Shown here: piece by piece, positions 55,061-62,252 of the stretch
Numbering within the stretch: the first letter of the stretch is position 1
Layout: the number at the start of each line of letters is the position of its first letter
NCBI RefSeq assembly: GCF_001424945.1
Contig: NZ_LMCW01000008.1
Coordinates: forward strand, 3,867-67,866
Reading direction: 5' to 3'
Source of the DNA: Rhizobium sp. Root1203
Lineage (GTDB): Bacteria; Pseudomonadota; Alphaproteobacteria; Rhizobiales; Rhizobiaceae
Length of the DNA stretch: 64,000 nucleotides
Notes under the pieces: model-generated
Databases searched by the model: none
What the model saw: the letters and a program-made list of their open reading frames with translations, nothing else
What the model was told of the DNA's origin: nothing
Translations under genes and position numbers: made by a program

Positions 55061-55660
55061 TTAGATCACGGTGCGACGATAGCGGTTTCGCTCTTCCTCG
55101 ATCTGCTCAGGTGCATAGGGATCGAGCGTATCGTCAAACGTCGTCCAACCCTGTTCATTATAGGCCCGGCGACGTTCGACCGGATCGACCCAATTTGACC
55201 CCTGAAGAATGGACTGGGCCTCGGAGGCGCGGGCTTCATCAACCCTGGCAGTGACCAAGGTACCACCACGACGGACACCTTCAGCATATAGATGCGCGTC
55301 ATCTTCCGAGACCCCGGATTCTGTCAGTGCCCCGATAAGGCCGCCGGCAGCACCGCCAGCAACGGCCCCGGCTGCAGCTCCGGCAGCGGTCGCCGCAAGC
55401 CAACCCGCCGCAACCACTGGTCCGACACCCGGGATAGCCATCAGACCAAGTCCTGTAAGCAAGCCCCCGGCGCCGCCCACGGCAGCACCGATACCAGCGC
55501 CGGTCGCGGCCCCTTCGCCAGCGTTCGAGTCCCCCTCGATTCGTCCGCTTCTATTGGAAACGATGCTGATGTCGTCCGACGGGACACCTGCCGCTTCCAA
55601 CCTGCTTACAGCCGAGCGAGCGTCAGAATAGTCGTCGAATAGTCCGGTTACAGTTCTCAT
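55061..55660 (-). CDS. YflT-like stress protein with glycine-zipper membrane segment
   Basis: The 199-residue protein begins MRTVTGLFDDYSDARSAVSR, a ferredoxin-like stress domain. A long Gly/Ala zipper follows (about 65-130, with repeated GxxxG), then the second segment LYAEGVRRGGTLVTARVDEA and a charged tail. The zipper could insert into membranes. AAGGAG precedes the ATG at 55660. It lies 16 bases downstream of an exported small protein and is probably read from the EcfG promoter at 56044-56068. It is related to the protein at 50589. Confidence 0.82.
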   Translation of the reverse strand: MRTVTGLFDDYSDARSAVSRLEAAGVPSDDISIVSNRSGRIEGDSNAGEGAATGAGIGAAVGGAGGLLTGLGLMAIPGVGPVVAAGWLAATAAGAAAGAVAGGAAGGLIGALTESGVSEDDAHLYAEGVRRGGTLVTARVDEARASEAQSILQGSNWVDPVERRRAYNEQGWTTFDDTLDPYAPEQIEEERNRYRRTVI

Positions 55661-55676
55661 GATCGTTCTCCTTGGG

Positions 55677-55994
55677 TTACTTGGCGACAATGTTGCCTTG
55701 ATAGTCGAGGGCAATAGAGACGGCCTTGCCGTCCTTCATGCCGGATGCCATCCAGATCCCCTTGTCATCGAGCTTCAGATCCTTGACGCCGGTGTATCCG
55801 GCTTCAGCGATGCGATCTTTGGCCTGTGCTTCGGTAAAGCTATTGGCACCCTCGACAGGCGCAGTCGGATTTTTGGTGTCAGGAGTTGCAACCGCTGGTG
55901 TATCACCGTTGGCCGATGGAGCTGGCGTCGTCTGAGCGAAGGCTGCAAGGGCGGATGCACCAACAATCCCCGCGGCGAAGATGAGTTTCTTCAT
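55677..55994 (-). CDS. Small exported PepSY-like protein
   Basis: The 105-residue protein has a signal peptide (MKKLIFAAGIVGASALAAFA, then QTTP), a Pro/Thr-rich linker and a compact domain (NSFTEAQAKDRIAEAGYTGV and KDGKAVSIALDYQGNIVAK) resembling a PepSY module. GGAGG lies upstream of the ATG at 55994. It is the first gene of a two-gene unit with the glycine-zipper protein, and an EcfG-type promoter lies 50 bases upstream. Confidence 0.78.
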   Translation of the reverse strand: MKKLIFAAGIVGASALAAFAQTTPAPSANGDTPAVATPDTKNPTAPVEGANSFTEAQAKDRIAEAGYTGVKDLKLDDKGIWMASGMKDGKAVSIALDYQGNIVAK

Positions 55995-56043
55995 GTGTGT
56001 TTCCTCCATTTTTACGAATCACGTTGCAGATCCGTGCGGTGGA

Positions 56044-56068
56044 AACCCCTAGGCATGTTATTTGTTCC
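56044..56068 (-). promoter_or_regulatory. EcfG (RpoE2)-type stress promoter
   Basis: On the minus strand GGAAC (56064-56068) and GTT (56044-56046) are separated by 17 bases. It faces the two-gene unit 55994-55061. Confidence 0.72.
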
Positions 56069-56326
56069 CCGCATAGGCGGGATAGTATGCAATTGATTCT
56101 CCTTAAATAAAGGCGCCGTTTTGCCCAACGGCGCGCCCTGTCCGATTATTGGCCAGCGGTGCCGAGGCAGTTGCGAGACGAATGGAGGGGCGTGGAAGCA
56201 GCGGGTTAAGTAAGCAATTTGAAAGAAACGTCACAGAGTCAGACTAAGGTCCGATTTTCAACTCCTAAAGTTGTGCTAGCCTCAAATGTTCAGAACGAGG
56301 GCGAACCAGGAAAGGGAGGATGTTCC

Positions 56327-56644
56327 ATGTCCGAAGGCGTGATAACCGAGATTATCGACGCTCAGCAACAGCTGCCCAATCTATCCCGGCTCGAGCGGCG
56401 CCGTCTGCTTCGGCGTATCATGGACGAGATCATGGCGGCACGATCATACGGGCAGTCCAACGGAGTATTCGACGATGCCTCGTCCTTGGAACGACTGATC
56501 GCAAGCACCTGCAATAGCATCGCTGAGATCGCCAGTATGGACGATGTCGGCTTCAGGCGCGTTCTGGACGAATTCGCCAAGCTCATCATTACAATGCACA
56601 ATCTCGCCAGCCCAACGCCTTCGGCAGCAAGGGTGCTTCATTAG
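56327..56644 (+). CDS. Small helical hypothetical protein
   Basis: The 105-residue protein begins MSEGVITEIIDAQQQLPNLS, is mainly helical and has an arginine patch (RLERRRLLRRIMDEI). GGGAGGA precedes the ATG at 56327, which is preferred over the frame from 56219. No family was recognised. It lies 97 bases upstream of a receiver-only response regulator on the same strand. Confidence 0.6.
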   Translation: MSEGVITEIIDAQQQLPNLSRLERRRLLRRIMDEIMAARSYGQSNGVFDDASSLERLIASTCNSIAEIASMDDVGFRRVLDEFAKLIITMHNLASPTPSAARVLH

Positions 56645-56741
56645 CGGCGCGAGGCCGGGATGCTAAACGCGTGATGGCAACTTCTTCATGATCGTCTTAG
56701 CAAATCTTACTCCCTCAATTCGACACATTAAGGAGACCAGG

Positions 56742-57143
56742 ATGCGGGTGTTGATTGTTGAAGACGAAATGGCCATTGCACTCGACATCGAAGCCATGGT
56801 GCTAGCGGACGGGCATGAAGTCATCGGTCTTGCCCGAACAGAAAAGGAAGCTCTGGAGCTTGCGCCTGAGGCCGAGATCGCTCTCGTTGACATACGCTTG
56901 GCGGACGGATTGAGCGGTCCTAAACTTGCGCGGAAACTCCTCAAGGGATTCGACATAGCTGTCATCTATGTTACTGGAAATCCCGAGGTCGCTCTCGATA
57001 GCGGGGCCGATGGTGTCGCCGTCGTCAGCAAGCCTCAGACGCCGGAGAAAATCCTCGAGGCGATCCATCTTGCAGCCGCATGGCGAAATGGCAGGACGTT
57101 GCGCGCCTCACAGCATGCAACAAACCTCGAAGACTCAACGTGA
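56742..57143 (+). CDS. Receiver-only response regulator
   Basis: The 133-residue protein is one receiver domain: MRVLIVEDEMAIALDIEAMV gives the acidic pair (E7, D8), ALVDIRLADG places the phospho-acceptor at D50, the YVTGN strand carries the Thr, and SKPQTPEKI the conserved Lys. There is no output domain, so it acts by protein contact or as a phosphate relay, as common for HWE-kinase partners in rhizobia. AAGGAG precedes the ATG at 56742. It could serve the orphan kinases at 18306 or 38983. Confidence 0.9.
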   Translation: MRVLIVEDEMAIALDIEAMVLADGHEVIGLARTEKEALELAPEAEIALVDIRLADGLSGPKLARKLLKGFDIAVIYVTGNPEVALDSGADGVAVVSKPQTPEKILEAIHLAAAWRNGRTLRASQHATNLEDST

Positions 57144-57150
57144 CCTTACC

Positions 57151-57390
57151 TTACCCGGCGCTTTGTGCGACAGAGTGAAACGGAATTGTGGCGACCAGCT
57201 TTCCCCATTGGTCTGTAACCTCGAAGGACAATCCGTCGATTGGTTCTTCGAACAGGATGAGCTTTGCGACCATCGTCCTTGCCGCTGCAAATACCTCGCT
57301 GTACGTGCCGTCAACCGCCACGAGATCAAATCCGTCGGTGTCTTCGTTGAAGCAATTTTCGCTCGTAATGTGGAAAAAGTACCTCGCCAT
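57151..57390 (-). CDS. DUF6894 family small protein
   Basis: The 79-residue protein begins MARYFFHITSENCFNEDTDG and contains a helix with EVFAAARTMVAKL and a strand LSFEVTDQWGKLVATIPF, matching the family of the protein at 36788. The ATG at 57390 gives the family length. It is convergent with the receiver protein gene, leaving seven bases. Its function is unknown. Confidence 0.75.
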   Translation of the reverse strand: MARYFFHITSENCFNEDTDGFDLVAVDGTYSEVFAAARTMVAKLILFEEPIDGLSFEVTDQWGKLVATIPFHSVAQSAG

Positions 57391-57421
57391 TGTCTGGACC
57401 CGAGCGGAACCAATGAATGCG

Positions 57422-58099
57422 CTATTGACGAGTTTGGACATAGTCAGGCGTTTCCTGCTGCAGCGAGTATCGGATCTGGTCAATCTTTCCGTACGCATCA
57501 CCCACACCCAATATTGCCTTTGCTTTTTCGAGGACGACAGGACTGACGGTGCCGGTCTTTGTGGCCGATGCGAGTGCGTCTTCAAGCGCGTCGTCGCCGA
57601 GCAGTGGGTCTTCCTCGGTCGGCGAAACGCCGTATTTGAGTTCATAGCGCGCGTATGCGGTTGCGTATGCCGCAATCCCGGCCATGCGAGGGTCGGACGT
57701 GTGAAGCAGTGCTCTGTAGTTTCGGTTCAGTGAGTTCAGTCCCGCCATTTGTCGCGTGGTCTTGTCTGCCGTCGAGTTGGTTTTGGCGTTCTTCTTCGAC
57801 GACTGCGTATACCCGCGCGTCTCGGTTTCAGACTTTTCCTTGGCTGTCGAAGACGATTTGAAGTTGCTCGACGCGCGACCACTATTTCCGCCGTTTCCGC
57901 TGGCGCTGTGCCCGGAATTGCTACCGCCGCTTCCATTCCCGCCTCCATTCCCGGCGCTTCCATTCCCACCTCCCCCGTTTCCTCCCCCATGGCCTCCTCC
58001 TTGCGCATATGCGGATGTCGCACTGGGGGGAAGCGCGATAGAGCCCGCGGCAAACGCCATTGACAGCGCCAGGGCCGACCCGAGTGTTGTGAAACGCAT
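57422..58099 (-). CDS. Exported Gly/Asn/Ser-rich protein with C-terminal globular domain
   Basis: The 225-residue protein has a signal peptide (about 1-32), a glycine- and asparagine-rich low-complexity region (about 33-75), a Lys/Ser/Thr stretch and a helical C-terminal domain (about 115-225) with LNSLNRNYRALLHTSDPRMA. GGAGG precedes the ATG at 58099. It shares an intergenic region, with three GGTC-type motifs, with the divergent exported protein at 58354. A role in the cell surface or matrix is plausible but not shown. Confidence 0.75.
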   Translation of the reverse strand: MRFTTLGSALALSMAFAAGSIALPPSATSAYAQGGGHGGGNGGGGNGSAGNGGGNGSGGSNSGHSASGNGGNSGRASSNFKSSSTAKEKSETETRGYTQSSKKNAKTNSTADKTTRQMAGLNSLNRNYRALLHTSDPRMAGIAAYATAYARYELKYGVSPTEEDPLLGDDALEDALASATKTGTVSPVVLEKAKAILGVGDAYGKIDQIRYSLQQETPDYVQTRQ

Positions 58100-58183
58100 G
58101 ACTTCCTCCATATTGCGAACAATAGAAGTCATGCTAGCTGAGGAAGAAGGCCGACACATCGGGCGAAGGTCTTACCTTCCCCC

Positions 58184-58269
58184 GACTTTGGTCCGAACGT
58201 TTGGAATACCCGACGATGGGGACCTGGTCTGGGACTAAGGTCTGAGGAAGGGTAATACCTAGGTCCGAG
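58184..58269. promoter_or_regulatory. Three copies of the GACTnnGGTCnGA motif
   Basis: GACTTTGGTCCGAAC at 58184-58198, GACTAAGGTCTGAG at 58233-58246 and ACCTAGGTCCGAG at 58257-58269 lie between the divergent genes for the exported Gly-rich proteins. The same motif occurs twice at 60936-60971. Binding by the neighbouring NarL-like regulator is inferred. Confidence 0.6.
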
Positions 58270-58353
58270 TGCCTTGCATTTCCGGAGCAACAAGACAAAC
58301 GTGTATGGCGGCGCCCCTGTATGGGACCGGCCATACGATAGGAAGGCCAGAGC

Positions 58354-58815
58354 ATGGACATCTCAAAGCGCGATTTTCTGACGTCGATCGGCGCTTCGGC
58401 CGTCTTCGCTGCGGTTGGACTGTTGGTAAGCCGACCTTCCTTTGCCGCGGGTGGCAATGGTGGAGGGAACGGTAATGGAAACGGCGGCAGCAAGGGAAAC
58501 GCTGGTGGCAGTGGAAACGCTGGCGGCAATTCCGGGGGTAACGGCAACGGCAACGCCGGGGGTAACGGCAACGGCGGAGGGAAGGGCAACGGAAGCAGCA
58601 AAAGCGATGGCGGCACTGGATCCAGCGCCACCTCGAGTGCGGGAACACAGGCGAGAGAAGGCGCCGATGGTTCGATAGACGTCCGTCATGCCAACGGGAT
58701 CACGGAATCGCTTCACGGCGGGCGCTATGTGATGAGGGACTCGAAAGGTCGCACGATCATCAGCCGGCTCGCCACGACCGCCGACGCCCGGCGGCTCAGT
58801 CGCCTCGTCCGCTAA
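58354..58815 (+). CDS. Exported Gly/Asn-rich protein
   Basis: The 153-residue protein has a signal sequence with a Tat-like start (SKRDFLTSIGASAVFAAVG, KR rather than RR), an almost pure Gly/Asn/Ser region (about 32-95) and a short C-terminal domain (IDVRHANGITESLHGGRYVM). It overlaps the end of the response regulator gene on the opposite strand by four bases. A GGAAGG lies upstream of the ATG. Three GGTC-type motifs precede it. It resembles structural surface proteins rather than enzymes. Confidence 0.75.
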   Translation: MDISKRDFLTSIGASAVFAAVGLLVSRPSFAAGGNGGGNGNGNGGSKGNAGGSGNAGGNSGGNGNGNAGGNGNGGGKGNGSSKSDGGTGSSATSSAGTQAREGADGSIDVRHANGITESLHGGRYVMRDSKGRTIISRLATTADARRLSRLVR

Positions 58816-59435
58816 TGGCTCTCCCTCCAAAGCAGGGCAGCCTCGGTCCTGTTTGTGACCCCGAGCTTTGTCAGGATCTGCGTCATGTGGTGCTTGACGG
58901 TCTTTTCCTGCAGGTCAAGGCGCAGACCGATGCGCTTGTTCGACAGGCCCTGGGCGACCAGATCCATTACCTCACGCTCGCGAAGGGTAAGGGCGCCCTT
59001 GTTCGACGCTTCCGGACTGAGGGAGCGCTCCATTATTTTGGCCGACATCGCGGGAGAGACATACCGCGATCCACTGAAAACGGTTCTAATCGCTTGCGCT
59101 AGGCCCCGAGAGCCTACTCCTTTGAGAACGTAGCCCATAGCTCCCCGTTGAAGCGCATCGACCAGTGTATCGACCTCCTCCGACGCAGTGAGCATCAGAA
59201 TCCTCGTATTTGGGCTTTTGGAAAGGACAGCACTGATCGCGGACAACCCGTCTCCCGGCATTGAGACGTCGAGTAGCATGATGTCTGGTTGGCTGTTCGA
59301 GGCGATAAGCAATGCTTCATCGCTGCTGGTCCCTTCTCCAACAACCATGAAGTCGCTGACCTCGGCGAGGCTGCGGGTCACGCCCTCGCGAAAGAGTGGG
59401 TGGTCGTCCACGACGCCGATAGTTATGGGTGGCAT
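58812..59435 (-). CDS. NarL/FixJ-type response regulator
   Basis: The 207-residue protein has a receiver domain (acidic pair D10/D11, phospho-acceptor D56 in MLLDVSMPG, Lys in VLKGV) and a LuxR-type helix-turn-helix (LTLREREVMDLVAQGLSNKR, then EKTVKHHMTQILTKL). Its start is one base after the stop of the sensor kinase gene, so the two are coupled. It probably binds the GACTnnGGTCnGA motifs on either side of the pair. Confidence 0.93.
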   Translation of the reverse strand: MPPITIGVVDDHPLFREGVTRSLAEVSDFMVVGEGTSSDEALLIASNSQPDIMLLDVSMPGDGLSAISAVLSKSPNTRILMLTASEEVDTLVDALQRGAMGYVLKGVGSRGLAQAIRTVFSGSRYVSPAMSAKIMERSLSPEASNKGALTLREREVMDLVAQGLSNKRIGLRLDLQEKTVKHHMTQILTKLGVTNRTEAALLWRESH

Positions 59436-59436
59436 T

Positions 59437-60825
59437 TCATTCTCCCGCTTCCATGGGCTGGAAGGTCATGGTCACGCTGGTTCCTCCTGCACCGGTCCTC
59501 ACCTGGAATTCTCCTCCGAGACTGTCGATGCGTTCCCGCAATCCGGCAAGGCCAAGGCTTTCAGGTCTGACCTCGGTCGGGTCGAAGCCATCTCCGTGAT
59601 CGCTAACCTCGATTTGCACGTGACCGTTGTGCGAGACAACCCGGACTGCCTGCTGAACGCCGCCGCCATGGCGATAGGCATTGTTCAGCGCCTCCTGAAT
59701 GAAGCGATAGATACAGATCCTTACTGCAGGTGCAAGCTCGGGGCCATCTTCGTCGATGGTGGTTTCGACGGGGCTCTCCGTTTTTTGCTGGTGGGCCATG
59801 ACAACACGCTCCACGATCTCCGTGATCGATGCCTTTTCGATTTGCGGCAGAACCAGCCCCTTGCAGATATTGCGGATTTCCGCCATCGCCTCTGAAAGGC
59901 TGGAGCGGATCCAGGCAAGCTCTTTGTCGCGCACTTCCGGCTCTGTCGCGGCGTCGACCAGAAGCTCGCTGTCAAGGCGAAGAGAGGCATACGCGATATG
60001 CTGGGCGGGACCGTCATGTAGATCTGCGCCGATGCTGCGCAGATAGGTTTCATTCAAGGCCGCGGCGCGTTGGGAGGCGCGCTGCAGCCGGTGCTGCAAG
60101 CCTTGGTTCTCGCCAAGCAGCTGAGACAGATCATCCACGCGGTCTTTCAGATCCCTACGTTGGGCTTCAATCGTTCGACTGCCGCGAAAGACAAGTATGG
60201 AGAGAATGAGGAAAAAGATCGCCGTCACACTGGCGATCGCGAGCCAGCTCCGCAATCTCGCCCCAGCGAGACTATCCTCGAGCCCTTCTGCCGTCTCATA
60301 GAACTCCAGCACAGCCACAGCCTGTCCGGACCACGGCTGGAGAACCGGATTATAGATCTCCATGAGCGGCTTGTTGAGACTTGCTTCTTCGACACTCTCC
60401 GGATCGGAAGCACGTTCATAGTTTGCGACCAGCGAGCCGGCAAATGCCCTGCGAAGCTTGTCGCTTACCGAAAATGTCTGCCCAACCAGTTTCTTTTCAT
60501 TGGAGTAAAGGATCGTGCCATCGCGGCGCCAAAGTTTGAATGAGACCAGCCGTCCACCAAGCGCGCCCTGGCCGAGGGTCTCGTCCAGTGCGAGCGCGCT
60601 TGCTTCGTCCAGGGGCGCTTCACTCTGCATATCTGGAAGTATGGGCGCGACCACGCTGTCGACGTAGAGAGCCGTGGCTGCTGCAGAGTTATGGATGACC
60701 GCGTCTTCGATGAGTTGCGTGACGACCATGCCCACCGCCAACATCGCAGCAATTGAGACAATGCCTCCCGCAAGGAAAAACTGCGAGGCGAGCGAGCGGG
60801 CGTTCCATTTGCTGAGCAAGTTCAT
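59437..60825 (-). CDS. NarX-like membrane sensor histidine kinase
   Basis: The 462-residue protein has a first span (about 15-38), a periplasmic sensor (about 45-190), a second span (about 193-213), a coiled coil and a HisKA_3 box SIGADLHDGPAQHIAYASL with H270, then an HATPase domain (NNAYRHGGG, HGDGFDP, GLAGLRERIDSLGG). This is the NarX/DegS class that pairs with NarL-type regulators. ATG 60825 is used instead of a TTG at 60831. An EcfG-type promoter precedes it. The signal is unknown. Confidence 0.93.
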   Translation of the reverse strand: MNLLSKWNARSLASQFFLAGGIVSIAAMLAVGMVVTQLIEDAVIHNSAAATALYVDSVVAPILPDMQSEAPLDEASALALDETLGQGALGGRLVSFKLWRRDGTILYSNEKKLVGQTFSVSDKLRRAFAGSLVANYERASDPESVEEASLNKPLMEIYNPVLQPWSGQAVAVLEFYETAEGLEDSLAGARLRSWLAIASVTAIFFLILSILVFRGSRTIEAQRRDLKDRVDDLSQLLGENQGLQHRLQRASQRAAALNETYLRSIGADLHDGPAQHIAYASLRLDSELLVDAATEPEVRDKELAWIRSSLSEAMAEIRNICKGLVLPQIEKASITEIVERVVMAHQQKTESPVETTIDEDGPELAPAVRICIYRFIQEALNNAYRHGGGVQQAVRVVSHNGHVQIEVSDHGDGFDPTEVRPESLGLAGLRERIDSLGGEFQVRTGAGGTSVTMTFQPMEAGE

Positions 60826-60902
60826 CTTCAACCTGACGAGGGACTGATTGGCTCAACGTATGGCATTTTAAGATCTTTTCCAGTTCGAGGACTGCGGACG
60901 CG

Positions 60903-60927
60903 AACGGCCACCAAGCCAAATGGTTCC
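60903..60927 (-). promoter_or_regulatory. EcfG (RpoE2)-type stress promoter of the kinase-regulator operon
   Basis: On the minus strand GGAAC (60923-60927) and GTT (60903-60905) are separated by 17 bases, 78 bases before the kinase start codon. Confidence 0.7.
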
Positions 60928-60935
60928 TGGCTTCA

Positions 60936-60971
60936 GACTTTGGTCGGAAGACTATCCGACTGAGGTCTGAG
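60936..60971. promoter_or_regulatory. Two copies of the GACTnnGGTCnGA motif between divergent stress promoters
   Basis: GACTTTGGTCGGAAG at 60936-60950 and GACTGAGGTCTGAG at 60958-60971 are 22 bases apart, about two helical turns. They sit between the minus-strand EcfG site at 60903 and the plus-strand site at 60976. Confidence 0.62.
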
Positions 60972-60975
60972 CGAG

Positions 60976-61001
60976 GGAACAGCAACGAATTCATTCCCGT
61001 T
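60976..61001 (+). promoter_or_regulatory. EcfG (RpoE2)-type stress promoter
   Basis: GGAAC (60976-60980) and GTT (60999-61001) are separated by 18 bases, 48 bases before the ATG of the DUF1236 gene. Confidence 0.65.
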
Positions 61002-61048
61002 GGTTGGCAGCGGTCCTCGGAGGCCGCCTCAGAACCAAGGAGGAAAAC

Positions 61049-61447
61049 ATGCTAACCAAGATTATCATCGGTGCGGCCACTGTGTCGCTCTTCATGTCGG
61101 GCGTGGCTCTCGCGGGCTCGTCGACAGTTAATGGTGCCGCCGGAGGCGCCGTCACCGGAGCAATCGTCGGTGGTCCGGTCGGCGCGGCAGTGGGCGGGAT
61201 TGCCGGTGCCGCCGTCGGTGCAGCCTTCGATCCGCCGCCGGAAAAGGTTGTCACCTATGTCCGCGAGGCTCCGCCTCCATCGGCACGCGTTGTCGTCAAG
61301 GAGAAGGTCGTCGTCGGACACCCCCTTCCTCAAACTGTTGTCGTTACGCCTATCCCGGATAATCCGACGTACGGCTATGCGATCGTCAATGACGAGCGTG
61401 TCATCGTCGAACCGTCGTCCCGCAAGGTCATCCAGGTCATCAACTAA
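61049..61447 (+). CDS. DUF1236 exported protein with glycine zipper
   Basis: The 132-residue protein has a signal peptide (about 1-21), a glycine zipper (about 25-58, GGAVTGAIVGGPVGAAVGGI) and a DUF1236 C-terminal domain with GHPLPQTVVVTPIPDNPTYG, YAIVNDERVIVEP and SRKVIQVI. Such proteins are abundant in the rhizobial envelope and of unknown function. AAGGAGG precedes the ATG. It is divergent from the kinase gene and shares the motif-rich region with it. A strong terminator follows. Confidence 0.9.
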   Translation: MLTKIIIGAATVSLFMSGVALAGSSTVNGAAGGAVTGAIVGGPVGAAVGGIAGAAVGAAFDPPPEKVVTYVREAPPPSARVVVKEKVVVGHPLPQTVVVTPIPDNPTYGYAIVNDERVIVEPSSRKVIQVIN

Positions 61448-61455
61448 TCTCATCG

Positions 61456-61479
61456 AGGACGCGGCGCATGCCGCGTCCT
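61456..61479 (+). terminator. Rho-independent terminator after the DUF1236 gene
   Basis: AGGACGCGGC/GCCGCGTCCT is a perfect ten-base stem with a GCAT loop followed by TTC, eight bases past the stop codon. Confidence 0.8.
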
Positions 61480-61535
61480 TTCACAACTCTTTGCATCGCC
61501 GCTCCGGCGGCGCTTCGCGGCCCAAGAGGAAACCC

Positions 61536-61697
61536 ATGATTTACTGCGAGAAAAAATCCGACGATCAGGCTGGGCCTCTCAGAGCGATTGCGCTCGCGAT
61601 GGTGGGTATCCTCGTGGAACTTTCAGCTGTCGGGCATCATGACCAGTCTGGCAGGATCCGGTCGCCTGAAGTTCTAGAGCGGGGTGGCGCAAAATGA
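61536..61697 (+). CDS. Small hypothetical protein (53 residues)
   Basis: The frame from the ATG at 61536, with AAGAGGA upstream, encodes MIYCEKKSDDQAGPLRAIAL and a short hydrophobic helix (LAMVGILVELSAV), then a charged tail. The stop overlaps the next ATG by four bases (ATGA), which supports translation. No family was recognised. Confidence 0.5.
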   Translation: MIYCEKKSDDQAGPLRAIALAMVGILVELSAVGHHDQSGRIRSPEVLERGGAK

Positions 61698-62005
61698 ACG
61701 CCCTCCTATCGGCCACCTTTGCAATCGCCAGCTCGATCGGCGCCTGCATCGCAGCCGCGTCGGTTGCGTCACTTGTCCTGGCAAAACCCGAGCCCCCAGC
61801 GTTCGCTGATCTCGACAGTCCCGACCTGTGGACGGCAAAGCCGTTCCGTATTGACCCAGGCAAGCAGCGCTACGAACGGCTTCCGCCTGCCATGTCCACT
61901 TATGCTGTCCAGGCGCAGTCCAAATATGCGGCACGAACCGCCGTCGAGCAGGCCATGCTGACGGCCTATCCGACGATCCAGATCGTGCGTTCGGCAGGTC
62001 GATGA
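61694..62005 (+). CDS. Small membrane-anchored or exported hypothetical protein
   Basis: The 103-residue protein starts with a hydrophobic segment (LLSATFAIASSIGACIAAAS) that is a signal anchor or signal peptide, followed by a Pro-rich part and a helix (YAARTAVEQAMLTAYPTIQI). It overlaps the previous gene by ATGA, so the two form a coupled unit. No family was recognised. Confidence 0.6.
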   Translation: MNALLSATFAIASSIGACIAAASVASLVLAKPEPPAFADLDSPDLWTAKPFRIDPGKQRYERLPPAMSTYAVQAQSKYAARTAVEQAMLTAYPTIQIVRSAGR

Positions 62006-62252
62006 CAGTGTCGGACTTGTCTTCGAAGGAGGGCGCCTCCAGGCGCAAGACTTCCGCTCTCTACCTTTCGCCGGACTTGGCCCGTTGCTTGTTGCCAGAG
62101 ACAAGCCCGGGTGGTTGAAGATATTTTCGAATACGGGCATGATTAACTCGGTCTCCGAACCGACTGCAAACCGCAATTTTCCCGGCTTCCCGTTCAGGGC
62201 CTGTGAGGCGGTTCGTCTGACGCGGCCGATAATGCAGAATGAAGGAAATGGG

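Noticed and set aside
58134..58648. Minus-strand proline-rich frames of 129-165 codons
   Set aside because: These are mirror images of the Gly/Asn-rich exported protein gene; proline repeats on the opposite strand are expected from its GGN codons.
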